Shown here one piece after another: positions 6,825-12,012 of a stretch of DNA of 12,261 nt; the first letter of the stretch is position 1, and each line of letters starts with the position of its first letter. Source of the stretch: JACQID01 sp035289125. Lineage in GTDB: Archaea; Aenigmatarchaeota; Aenigmatarchaeia; GW2011-AR5. Position numbers and translations under genes: made by a program. The notes below the pieces were generated by a model that did no database searches, was not told where the DNA came from, and saw only the letters and a program-made list of their open reading frames with translations. The stretch spans positions 1-12,261 of the forward strand of contig DATDXW010000025.1 of assembly GCA_035289125.1 (NCBI GenBank). The letters are read 5' to 3'.

Positions 6825-7043
6825 CTATAACGACCCCTTTAAGATATGGTCTGCCGTGAGCAGGTCTATACCAAGAACTCCAGCTAACTCGTCACGTGGA
6901 GGACGCTCGCCTCCTAACGCGTACGTGTTTCTTGCCAGCACTTCTGCGTCGCTTCCGACATATCGCCGTATTTCGGTCATTAAGTTCTCATAGTTTCTTT
7001 GTCTGCTGCGTTCTCTATAAGCAGGAGAGTCTGTTTCCGTCAT
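6825..7043 (-). CDS. Small hypothetical protein, second gene of a mini-HTH bicistron
   Basis: A 72-residue acidic/basic protein beginning MTETDSPAYRERSRQR. The N-terminal half is charged and helical (NYENLMTEIRRYVG). The C-terminal half, PRDELAGVLGIDLLTADHIL, has a helix-turn-helix-like rhythm, but no family can be named. The start is well defined: an extended Shine-Dalgarno GAGGAGGTGA sits 4 nt before the ATG, and the ATG overlaps the stop of the preceding 32-residue frame (ATGA). The two small proteins are therefore probably made together and may work together, for example as a DNA-binding piece and a partner. No cysteines, no membrane segment. The gene is likely real; function unknown. Confidence 0.65.
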   Translation of the reverse strand: MTETDSPAYRERSRQRNYENLMTEIRRYVGSDAEVLARNTYALGGERPPRDELAGVLGIDLLTADHILKGSL

Positions 7044-7138
7044 ATGTTCACCTCCTCGCTTTTGATTTTTCGCAGAAAACGATGAACCGCGTTGCGCGAT
7101 ACGTTAAGCTCGGAAGCAATCATGCGGATGGAAAGCAT
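7040..7138 (-). CDS. 32-residue helix-turn-helix micro-protein
   Basis: The frame starts at an ATG (7138-7136) and runs 32 codons, ending TGA inside ATGA at the start of the 72-residue gene. Residues 4-22, IRMIASELNVSRNAVHRFL, have the classical helix-turn-helix pattern: IA.EL on the first helix, the turn at NVS, and SRNAVHRFL as recognition helix, with a basic tail RKIK. This pattern is very unlikely in a random frame and is shorter than ordinary DNA-binding domains, so it may dimerise or act with the 72-residue partner. Its last codons carry the Shine-Dalgarno sequence of that partner. Its start codon lies within the likely promoter of the divergent tRNA-Gln gene. Alternatively it could be the remnant of a larger regulator. 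Confidence 0.55.
   Translation of the reverse strand: MLSIRMIASELNVSRNAVHRFLRKIKSEEVNI
7048..7057 (-). promoter_or_regulatory. Extended Shine-Dalgarno sequence of the 72-residue gene
   Basis: GAGGAGGTGA on the minus strand is a near-complete complement of the 3' end of archaeal 16S rRNA, 4 nt before the ATG at 7043. It lies inside the upstream 32-residue frame, as expected for an internal gene of an operon, and contrasts with the leaderless genes of the window. Confidence 0.75.
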
Positions 7139-7168
7139 TAAAACAATGGCGCAGAATCTATGCGTGAT

Positions 7169-7241
7169 AGCCCCGTCGTCTAGTGGCCCAGGATAGGAGT
7201 CTTTGGAACTTCGGACGTCGGTTCAAATCCGGCCGGGGCTA
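7169..7241 (+). tRNA. tRNA-Gln (anticodon UUG)
   Basis: A full cloverleaf of 73 nt can be folded by eye. The acceptor stem AGCCCCG pairs perfectly with CGGGGCT, with discriminator A at 7241. The D stem is GTCT/GGAT with two G-U pairs and loop AGTGGCCCA. The anticodon stem GGAGT/ACTTC holds loop CTTTGGA, giving anticodon TTG at 7203-7205, which reads the Gln codon CAA. A 4-nt variable loop follows, then T stem GTCGG/CCGGC with loop TTCAAAT. CCA is not encoded and I see no intron. An A1-U72 pair fits archaeal tRNA-Gln, which is usually made through glutamyl-tRNA amidation. The T-rich TTTCTTTTTAT after it is probably the terminator. ATTAAAA at 7137-7143 lies about 29 bp upstream as a likely TATA box. 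Confidence 0.93.
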
Positions 7242-7245
7242 TTTC

Positions 7246-7252
7246 TTTTTAT
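7246..7252 (+). promoter_or_regulatory. T-rich tRNA terminator that may double as the trm56 TATA box
   Basis: The run TTTCTTTTTAT just after the tRNA is a typical archaeal T-rich terminator. Its TTTTTAT part is centred about 26 bp before the trm56 ATG at 7276, the leaderless distance used elsewhere here. A second AT-rich stretch, CTATAAAAT, lies at 7261-7269 but is too close to the ATG. Confidence 0.4.
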
Positions 7253-7275
7253 CCGATGGGCTATAAAATAACGTC

Positions 7276-7800
7276 ATGCTTACCGTTTTGCGAATAGGGC
7301 ACAGGCTCGGCAGGGACGAGCGGCTGTCAACGCACATGGGGCTCACTGCCCGTGCTTTAGGGGCGGATGGCATAATTTATACGGGCGAGAAAGACAACGG
7401 GCTGCTGCAAAGCGTTGCGGAAACGGCGAAACGCTGGGGCGGCAATTTCACCGTAAGTTACGAAGAAGACTGGAAAGCCGCGGTAAAGTCGGTAAAAAGA
7501 AAAGGATTCAAGCTCGTGCATTTGACGATGTACGGCGAGCCTCTGCAAAAGAAAATCGTGAAAATACGGAAAGAGAAGAAGCTCATGATAGCGGCGGGCA
7601 GCGCGAAAGTGCCGGGGCAGATGTATCTCGTTGCCGATTATAATATAGCGGTCGGGAGCCAGCCGCACAGCGAAGTCGCGGCACTGGCGGTCTTTTTGCA
7701 CGAATATTTCAAAGGCAAAGAGCTGGACAAGACGTTCCCGAAAGCAAAGCTCGTCATAGAGCCGCAGGCACGCGGGAAACGCGTGGCAAGCAAGGATTAA
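7276..7800 (+). CDS. trm56: tRNA cytidine(56) 2'-O-methyltransferase, Trm56 (SPOUT)
   Basis: A 174-residue protein matching archaeal Trm56, which methylates the ribose of C56 in the T loop of tRNAs using S-adenosylmethionine. Visible family blocks are LRIGHRLGRDERLSTHMGLT at the N-terminus, ALGADGIIYTGEKD, the RWGGNFTVSYEEDWKAAV segment, VHLTMYGEPL, and the SPOUT knot region with MIAAGSAKVPGQMYLVADYN and IAVGSQPHSEVAALAVFL. The length agrees with the family (about 170-200 residues). SPOUT enzymes act as dimers with a deep trefoil knot. The nearby tRNA-Gln gene carries the T-loop C56 (TTCAAAT) that the enzyme modifies in tRNAs generally. The start is supported by homology and by a TATA-like stretch 26 bp upstream. 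Archaea-specific and confidently assigned. Confidence 0.92.
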   Translation: MLTVLRIGHRLGRDERLSTHMGLTARALGADGIIYTGEKDNGLLQSVAETAKRWGGNFTVSYEEDWKAAVKSVKRKGFKLVHLTMYGEPLQKKIVKIRKEKKLMIAAGSAKVPGQMYLVADYNIAVGSQPHSEVAALAVFLHEYFKGKELDKTFPKAKLVIEPQARGKRVASKD

Positions 7801-7802
7801 AA
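7796..7802 (+). promoter_or_regulatory. TATA-like box over the trm56 stop, for the 7824 gene
   Basis: ATTAAAA includes the trm56 TAA stop and is centred 25 bp before the ATG at 7824. A T run (7811-7816, then TTTT at 7818-7821) lies between and could end trm56 transcripts, so the next gene may be separately started. Confidence 0.45.
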
Positions 7803-7823
7803 CCTGCGCGTTTTTTGTTTTAG

Positions 7824-8651
7824 ATGGGAAGGACTATATACACGATAAACGTGAGGAATGACGGGCTTGACGCCAATCCCCCGAATTTTTTCACGGCAGA
7901 TTCGCCTTACGGCAGGCTGGCAGTGTATTTTGACGAGCCCGGTTGGCGCGGCACCGCCCACATCGGATTGTACGTATCGCATGACGATAGACGTTTGAAA
8001 GTGGCATCCGTGCAACAGGAAGAAAAGAAATGGATAAATTCCTATTTCATGAAAGGGTATGATAACTGGATTACCATTGACTGGGAACAGACGGAAGACA
8101 CCGCAACAAAAGAGGAATTTCTGGACAGATACGTGCTTGCGATGATATGTGCTGCGTGTTCCGGCGCGCCTGCGGACTACGTGACATTGTTCACTCTCCG
8201 AAAAAGAACCGGGAATAGCATATCTCACGAGGCGTTGGCGGCGTCCTTGTCGCGCCTTTATGAAAGCGGCAAAGTGGATGATGAGTATACCAATTCTCAC
8301 CGGATATATCCTCTTAGCGAACCGGAAGGCACGGAAGGGCAGGCGCGGGAAGAATATTTGAGATTCCTGTTGTTACAACGCAATCCTGCAAGCAATCCGG
8401 TTTATCGGGCGATATTAAATTTGTGGGCGGCGGGCGGGACTCCCAGCGCCGGCACGATACTTGAAGAGTCCGGGGAAATGACGCCTACACACGTTAAGAG
8501 TGGTATAGTAACCCTGAAGAATCTGGGTATGGTAGCCAACGTAAGCGAAGACCCGAAAAATGCTGTTTATGCTCCGCTGAAAGCACTCATTGTGCCCAAA
8601 GAACGGCGCAGTGTTACTCGGAAAGGGCACCATAAGAAACAAAGAATCTAA
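7824..8651 (+). CDS. Hypothetical protein with two winged-helix-like segments
   Basis: A 275-residue protein that I cannot name. The N-terminal 90 residues look beta-rich (GRLAVYFDEPGW, AHIGLYVSHDD, NWITIDWEQT), perhaps a binding domain. Residues about 96-165 read as a winged helix: VLAMICAACS, then NSISHEALAASLSRLYESGK and a wing to RIYPL. A second similar unit spans about 178-256: LRFLLLQRNPA, PVYRAILNLWAA, then TPTHVKSGIVTLKNLGMV and a wing to YAPLKAL. A basic tail (KERRSVTRKGHHKKQRI) could contact nucleic acid. No membrane segment. The layout suggests a DNA- or RNA-binding regulator, possibly with a ligand or protein-binding N-terminus; this is inference from helix spacing. It lies 23 bp after trm56 and ends before a pair of inverted repeats. 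Confidence 0.75.
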   Translation: MGRTIYTINVRNDGLDANPPNFFTADSPYGRLAVYFDEPGWRGTAHIGLYVSHDDRRLKVASVQQEEKKWINSYFMKGYDNWITIDWEQTEDTATKEEFLDRYVLAMICAACSGAPADYVTLFTLRKRTGNSISHEALAASLSRLYESGKVDDEYTNSHRIYPLSEPEGTEGQAREEYLRFLLLQRNPASNPVYRAILNLWAAGGTPSAGTILEESGEMTPTHVKSGIVTLKNLGMVANVSEDPKNAVYAPLKALIVPKERRSVTRKGHHKKQRI

Positions 8652-8653
8652 TA

Positions 8654-8694
8654 GTATGTTCAGTTAATTTTGGAATATTTTATGTTGAACATAC
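8654..8694. repeat. Inverted repeat 1 between convergent genes
   Basis: GTATGTTCA (8654-8662) pairs with TGAACATAC (8686-8694), a perfect 9-bp stem extendable by one G-U pair, around a 23-nt AT-rich loop. It starts just after the stop of the 275-residue gene and probably takes part in ending its transcripts. Confidence 0.65.
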
Positions 8695-8696
8695 AG

Positions 8697-8744
8697 TATA
8701 GCAGGTTCAAATTTAAAATTTCAATATTATCTGAACCTGCTATA
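8697..8744. repeat. Inverted repeat 2 reaching into the taw1 3' end
   Basis: TATAGCAGGTTCA (8697-8709) pairs perfectly over 13 bp with TGAACCTGCTATA (8732-8744) around a 22-nt AT-rich loop that itself holds AAATTT repeats. The right arm is part of taw1: read on the minus strand it encodes the last residues (Y-S-R-F), so the left arm is an inverted copy of the gene's end. It could serve as a terminator for both convergent genes. Confidence 0.7.
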
Positions 8745-9767
8745 ACCATTGAACGCGTCGTCGTCGCTCATGACTTCTTCCGGCTTTACGTCAGGGCGCT
8801 GAAGCAGCACGACACGCGAGTTCGCCTTCTGGTCAATTATCTTATAATCCGTATTCTTCTCCACGATTTCGGCGAAGCGCATTATCTCGCCGTGCAGCGG
8901 CATGTTGCCGGCGTTCAGCCGCGTGCGCGCGCCGCCGACGTTCATGTAGCCCTTGACTTCAACGCACCGGGGCTGCGCCATGCTTATTATTTTTGAGTAT
9001 GCCTCGGGCTCTTTAAAATTAAAATCTTTCGTCATCGTGAACCTCATCACCGTGCGGCACGTGAAATGCTTCATTAGAGAGAGCGATTCCATGACTTTCG
9101 GGAACGGATTCTCTATATTTGGCGAGCACGTCTTTTGATAGGTTTCGGCGTCCGGGCCGTAAACCGAAATGTAAAGGTTCGTCGGCTGGTGCTGTATAAG
9201 CTTGCGCACCATGTCCGGATGCGCGCCGTTCGTGACGAGGTAGGCAGTCATTTTCCTCTTCAGGATAAGATTGTCTATGAACTCGGGCAAGTATGGATAA
9301 AGGCACGGCTCGCCGGATAAAGAAATGGCAACGTGCTTCGGTTCCATTGTCATGGCAAGCTTCTCCCTGTCTGCATCCGAACCCCAGAATCCCATGAGCA
9401 GCTCGCGCTGCGCCTTTATGGCATCGTCTATTATCTCATCGGGCGAGTCCCACTGGAAGCCCGCCGGCGGCAGCGTATAGCCGAGATTTCGCCAGCAAAA
9501 ATTGCAGTTAAAATCGCACCAGAACATCACGGGCGTAAGCTGCAAACACCGGCTGGACGATATCCCGTAAAATTTACACTTGTAACAGACATCTTTGCCG
9601 CGTATATCCTGCTTCGTGTAGTGGCATATCTTGACGGCCGAGTGCCTGCGGGGACCTACGATGCGGTAGCCGGCGCCCTCCACTCTTTTTGCTTTGGCGT
9701 CCAGCCATTTGGGAACCCATGACGGCGCGGCTTCTTTCCGCTGAAGATTGCCAAGCGCGGGCAGCAT
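8727..9767 (-). CDS. taw1: Taw1/TYW1: 4-demethylwyosine synthase
   Basis: A 346-residue radical SAM enzyme that condenses N1-methylguanosine 37 of tRNA-Phe with pyruvate to form 4-demethylwyosine, the tricyclic core of wyosine bases. The radical SAM cysteines are Cys84, Cys88 and Cys91 (CDFNCNFCWR). Cys48, Cys61 and Cys74 are spaced 13 and 13 residues apart, matching the ligands of the second iron-sulfur cluster, and Lys63 sits where the pyruvate-binding lysine is expected, as I recall from the Methanocaldococcus enzyme. Further blocks are HVAISLSGEPCLYPYL, YLVTNGAHPD, NLYISVYGPD and EVKGYMNVGGARTRLN. The length is normal. The ATG at 9767 lies 25.5 bp from a TATA-like box shared with divergent taw2. 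A 13-bp inverted repeat overlaps its last codons. Confidence 0.95.
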   Translation of the reverse strand: MLPALGNLQRKEAAPSWVPKWLDAKAKRVEGAGYRIVGPRRHSAVKICHYTKQDIRGKDVCYKCKFYGISSSRCLQLTPVMFWCDFNCNFCWRNLGYTLPPAGFQWDSPDEIIDDAIKAQRELLMGFWGSDADREKLAMTMEPKHVAISLSGEPCLYPYLPEFIDNLILKRKMTAYLVTNGAHPDMVRKLIQHQPTNLYISVYGPDAETYQKTCSPNIENPFPKVMESLSLMKHFTCRTVMRFTMTKDFNFKEPEAYSKIISMAQPRCVEVKGYMNVGGARTRLNAGNMPLHGEIMRFAEIVEKNTDYKIIDQKANSRVVLLQRPDVKPEEVMSDDDAFNGYSRFR

Positions 9768-9788
9768 TAGGAATCATTGTAGGAAACC

Positions 9789-9796
9789 TATTAAAT
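9789..9796. promoter_or_regulatory. Single TATA-like element shared by divergent taw1 and taw2
   Basis: TATTAAAT (ATTTAATA on the other strand) is nearly symmetric. It is centred 25.5 bp from the taw1 ATG (9767) and 26.5 bp from the taw2 ATG (9819), the only TATA-like sequence in the 51-bp gap. Each direction would give a leaderless transcript. Confidence 0.6.
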
Positions 9797-9818
9797 CGTT
9801 TTTAGGAATGAGGAAGCT

Positions 9819-10634
9819 ATGTCATTCAAAGACGCCTTGTCCCAAAAAACCGGCATCGCCATAGACAAACTGCCTGGCTCTTATCAGATATTGGGGCACG
9901 TCTTCCTCGCGAAAATGCCGCGCATGACGGAAGAAGAAAAGAAGAAAGCGGCGCACGCTGTAATGGCGATGTTTCCGCGAATAAAGACTGTCTGCGAAAT
10001 CCGTGGCGTGAGCGGGGAGCTTCGCGAGCCATCCGTCAAAAAAATAGCGGGGGCCGGAACGAAAACCGTTGTTATGGAACACGGTATAAAATACAGGCTG
10101 GACGCCGCGAAGATTATGTTCTCCAAGGGAAACCATCATGAAAGGCAACGCGTCACCGCACTTGTGAAACCGGATGATGTCGTGATAGACATGTTCGCGG
10201 GCATCGGCTACTTCACTCTCGGCATCGCGAGGAACGCCAAGAAGGTGATAGCAATAGAGAAGAATCCGATTGCCTTTGCCTATCTGAAAGAGAACGTGAA
10301 ACTCAACGGACTGAAGAACGTGGAAACGATAAACGCCGACAACAGGAACGCGAAATGTGAGAAAGCCGGCCGAATAATCATGGGATACTTTCCGGGCACC
10401 GAGGCATTCATATCCTTCGCGATAAGGATGCTCAAGGAAAAAGGCACCGTCCATTATCATAACGTCTGCGGCGAGGAAGAGCTGGGCAGGAAAGACGATT
10501 TCGCGCGCTTTGCTAAAGACTTGGGATTTTCGTATGAAATACTATTCAGAAAAAAGGTGAAGGACTCGGCGCCTAAAAAGATTCACTACGTTATGGACGT
10601 GGAGGTAACGAAGGACGCTACACGAAGTGAGTAA
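9819..10634 (+). CDS. taw2: Taw2/TYW2-type aminocarboxypropyl transferase (Trm5-like fold)
   Basis: A 271-residue Rossmann-fold protein of the Trm5/Taw2 family. The S-adenosylmethionine site is VVIDMFAGIGYFTL (121-134), with the acidic Glu147 in AIEKNP. The preceding block YRLDAAKIMFSKGNHHERQR is typical of the family. Taw2 rather than Trm5 is favoured because the catalytic loop reads RIIMGYFPGTEAF and not the Asn-Leu-Pro type loop of Trm5, and because it is divergent to taw1. Taw2 moves the aminocarboxypropyl group of S-adenosylmethionine onto 4-demethylwyosine in tRNA-Phe, the step after Taw1. The N-terminal part (1-95) is the short D2-like domain, without the longer D1 domain of some Trm5 forms. 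A 10-bp hairpin follows the stop closely. Trm5 activity cannot be excluded by eye. Confidence 0.88.
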   Translation: MSFKDALSQKTGIAIDKLPGSYQILGHVFLAKMPRMTEEEKKKAAHAVMAMFPRIKTVCEIRGVSGELREPSVKKIAGAGTKTVVMEHGIKYRLDAAKIMFSKGNHHERQRVTALVKPDDVVIDMFAGIGYFTLGIARNAKKVIAIEKNPIAFAYLKENVKLNGLKNVETINADNRNAKCEKAGRIIMGYFPGTEAFISFAIRMLKEKGTVHYHNVCGEEELGRKDDFARFAKDLGFSYEILFRKKVKDSAPKKIHYVMDVEVTKDATRSE

Positions 10635-10637
10635 ACT

Positions 10638-10659
10638 GCCCGCCACTAAAGTGGTGGGC
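10638..10659 (+). repeat. Tight hairpin after taw2, resembling IS200/IS605-type ends
   Basis: GCCCGCCACT pairs with AGTGGTGGGC over 10 bp with one G-U pair and an AA tip, so the turn reads CTAAAG. Such strong stems with a CTAAAG or CTTTAG turn are common at IS200/IS605-type element ends. It starts 3 bp after the taw2 stop and could equally be a terminator stem; no T run follows directly. Confidence 0.55.
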
Positions 10660-10833
10660 GTTAGTAAGGAAACGGAAAACGGGCTCTTAAGCATGTCTCG
10701 TTTTCAACGGCGGTTCATTTCGGCTTTTACTTGTTTACAGTAAGCATTTGCAGGATGTTCGTTTTTGTCGTTGCTTGTTACCGTTTGCACAAAACACCAA
10801 CCCGCCCATGTCCCATCCGCTACATTAATGTAT

Positions 10834-10851
10834 GACGCACTACTGTGCGTC
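10834..10851. repeat. Perfect 7-bp hairpin with 4-nt loop
   Basis: GACGCAC, loop TACT, GTGCGTC. It lies directly after the palindrome ACATTAATGT. The same heptamer arms occur in the thrS leader (6677-6683 and 6711-6717), which may be chance. Confidence 0.5.
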
Positions 10852-10981
10852 GAGTTGTTCATAGAGGGCATTATGAAAGTGAAAGGACTTTTCGCGCACG
10901 GTTCGGCTTTTGACGGAGTGGGTTCGTTTTCGGCTTTACCCATTGTAGTAGGACTGTTGAGAAATAGCGCACTAACCCGCC

Positions 10982-10989
10982 TTTATAAA
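10982..10989 (+). promoter_or_regulatory. TATA box of the thioredoxin-like/rhodanese operon
   Basis: TTTATAAA, a near-consensus archaeal TATA box, is centred 24.5 bp before the ATG at 11010. It supports this start and a leaderless transcript. Confidence 0.65.
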
Positions 10990-11009
10990 CTTTCTGTTCA
11001 AATCCGATT

Positions 11010-11387
11010 ATGAAAGCCATAACCATTGGCATCCTTGCGGGCATCGGAATTTCCGCGTTCATATTCATGAACCTGTTCACGTCCGTCACGGGCAGTGCGA
11101 CGCGCGGGGAATATGACGCTTTCGCGCAATGCCTTACGGACAACGGCGCCATATTCTACGGCTCATTCCAGTGTACGTATTGCACCACCCAGAAAGTCAT
11201 GTTCGGTCCGTCAATAAAGAACATAAACTACGTGGAATGCGGGCCGCTGCAGGGTCCGATGAACCTTGCGTGCGTGAGCGCGGGCGTGGACGTGTTTCCG
11301 ACGTGGACAATAAACGGCACCAAATACGACGGCGTTCAAACTATTGACGTGCTGTCAAAGCTGTCCGGATGCAGGGTTGACGCATAG
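11010..11387 (+). CDS. Membrane-anchored thioredoxin-like protein (VKOR-associated type)
   Basis: A 125-residue protein. Residues 4-27 (about ITIGILAGIGISAFIFMNLF) form one membrane segment that would place the rest outside the cytoplasm. The thioredoxin-like domain has strand AIFYGSF, the redox motif CTYC (Cys55, Cys58), then QKVMFG, INYVEC and the cis-proline loop FPTWTING (Pro97). Extra cysteines at 41, 77, 88 and 121 follow the pattern seen in thioredoxin domains fused to or encoded with vitamin K epoxide reductase homologues, where they form structural disulfides. Its role is probably disulfide formation or transfer outside the cell membrane. No VKOR or DsbB gene is in the window. Its stop TAG overlaps the Shine-Dalgarno sequence of the rhodanese gene, so the two form an operon. 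Confidence 0.85.
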   Translation: MKAITIGILAGIGISAFIFMNLFTSVTGSATRGEYDAFAQCLTDNGAIFYGSFQCTYCTTQKVMFGPSIKNINYVECGPLQGPMNLACVSAGVDVFPTWTINGTKYDGVQTIDVLSKLSGCRVDA

Positions 11388-11391
11388 GAGG
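11387..11391 (+). promoter_or_regulatory. Shine-Dalgarno sequence deciding the rhodanese start
   Basis: GGAGG begins at the last base of the preceding TAG stop and lies 9 nt before the ATG at 11401. It favours this ATG over a longer reading from 11344 that would overlap the upstream gene by 44 bp. Confidence 0.7.
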
Positions 11392-11400
11392 CATGGCACC

Positions 11401-12012
11401 ATGGAGTCGTCTTTAAAAGCTGTGGCAGTTGCCGCAATTTTCGGGGCAGCGTTCGGGACGATTGCGTCCTTTTCGTTCCTCTATTTGCAGGGCGATGATG
11501 CGAGGATAGCTGACTTTTACGCAGTCGAAAACGCGGTGCACGTGAGCCCGCACAGCATAAGGAAGGCGATGGATAAAGGAGCAGCGAACTTTATTCTCGC
11601 AGACCTCCGCAGTGCGGAGGAATACGAACGGGAGCACATAATCGGCGCGGTCAGCATACCGGCGTATAAAGACCCGGACACTTCGGCTTACGGGGACGTT
11701 GAAAGAATAACCACTTCTTTCGCTGCGCTGAAAGCCGCGAATCCCGGGAAGGACATCATAGTTTACTGCTACAGCACGCCGTGCATGACAGGCAGAAAAG
11801 TGGGGCTCATGCTCGCGCAAAAGGGCATATACGTCAAGCATCTCGGCATAGGCTGGAACGAATGGAGATATTTCTGGGAAATCTGGAATCATGAGCAAGA
11901 ATGGAATGTCACGGACGTGAAAGATTATGTTTTCGGCGGGACGGAGCCGGGAACGCCGAAGTTGAAGGTCAATTCAACTTCGTGCCCAATCGGCGGGGAG
12001 CTTGGCTGCTAA
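11401..12012 (+). CDS. Membrane-anchored rhodanese-like protein
   Basis: A 203-residue protein. Residues about 6-29 (KAVAVAAIFGAAFGTIASFS) form a membrane anchor, so the rhodanese domain (about 45-165) probably faces outside. Rhodanese features are FILADLRSAEEYEREHIIGA (Asp68, with GAVSIP following), the active-site strand IIVYCYSTPCMTGRK with Cys123 as likely nucleophile and Cys128 nearby, and HLGIGWNEW. The CYSTPC form with two cysteines resembles exported rhodaneses and could form a disulfide. The C-terminal tail holds Cys195 and ends with Cys203 as the last residue, a possible redox pair. Coupled to the thioredoxin-like gene, it may handle sulfane sulfur or thiols outside the cytoplasm; the substrate cannot be read. 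The end overlaps convergent tpiA by 4 bp. Confidence 0.88.
   Translation: MESSLKAVAVAAIFGAAFGTIASFSFLYLQGDDARIADFYAVENAVHVSPHSIRKAMDKGAANFILADLRSAEEYEREHIIGAVSIPAYKDPDTSAYGDVERITTSFAALKAANPGKDIIVYCYSTPCMTGRKVGLMLAQKGIYVKHLGIGWNEWRYFWEIWNHEQEWNVTDVKDYVFGGTEPGTPKLKVNSTSCPIGGELGC

Larger units (their letters stand above)
10660..11009. other. Gene-poor 350-bp stretch with small inverted repeats
   Basis: No convincing gene is seen. It holds GAAAACG/CGTTTTC (10675-10681 and 10699-10705), the palindrome ACATTAATGT (10822-10831), a perfect hairpin GACGCAC-TACT-GTGCGTC (10834-10851) and three copies of TTCGGCTTT in variant settings (near 10719, 10905 and 10938). Frames of 79 codons (minus) and 82 codons (plus) overlap here but lack promoter support and family resemblance. 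A frame from an ATG at 10873 would end inside the start codon of the next gene (ATGA). It could hold a noncoding RNA or the remains of a small mobile element. Confidence 0.4.

Noticed and set aside
7797..8300. Minus-strand frame of 167 codons
   Set aside because: Opposite the 275-residue gene, which has the better promoter spacing and protein character; no motif seen.
9822..10460. Minus-strand frame of 212 codons
   Set aside because: Antisense shadow of taw2.
10834..10851. Shared heptamer arms GACGCAC/GTGCGTC with the thrS leader as a dispersed regulatory repeat
   Set aside because: Only seven bases agree in each arm, with different loops and surroundings; chance agreement in 12 kb is likely.
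10704..10943. Minus-strand 79-codon frame in the gene-poor stretch
   Set aside because: No TATA-like box or Shine-Dalgarno sequence at its start and no recognisable family; kept only as part of the description of the region.
11344..11400. Longer rhodanese reading starting at 11344
   Set aside because: Would overlap the thioredoxin-like gene by 44 bp; the ATG at 11401 has a good Shine-Dalgarno sequence and opens directly into the membrane anchor.
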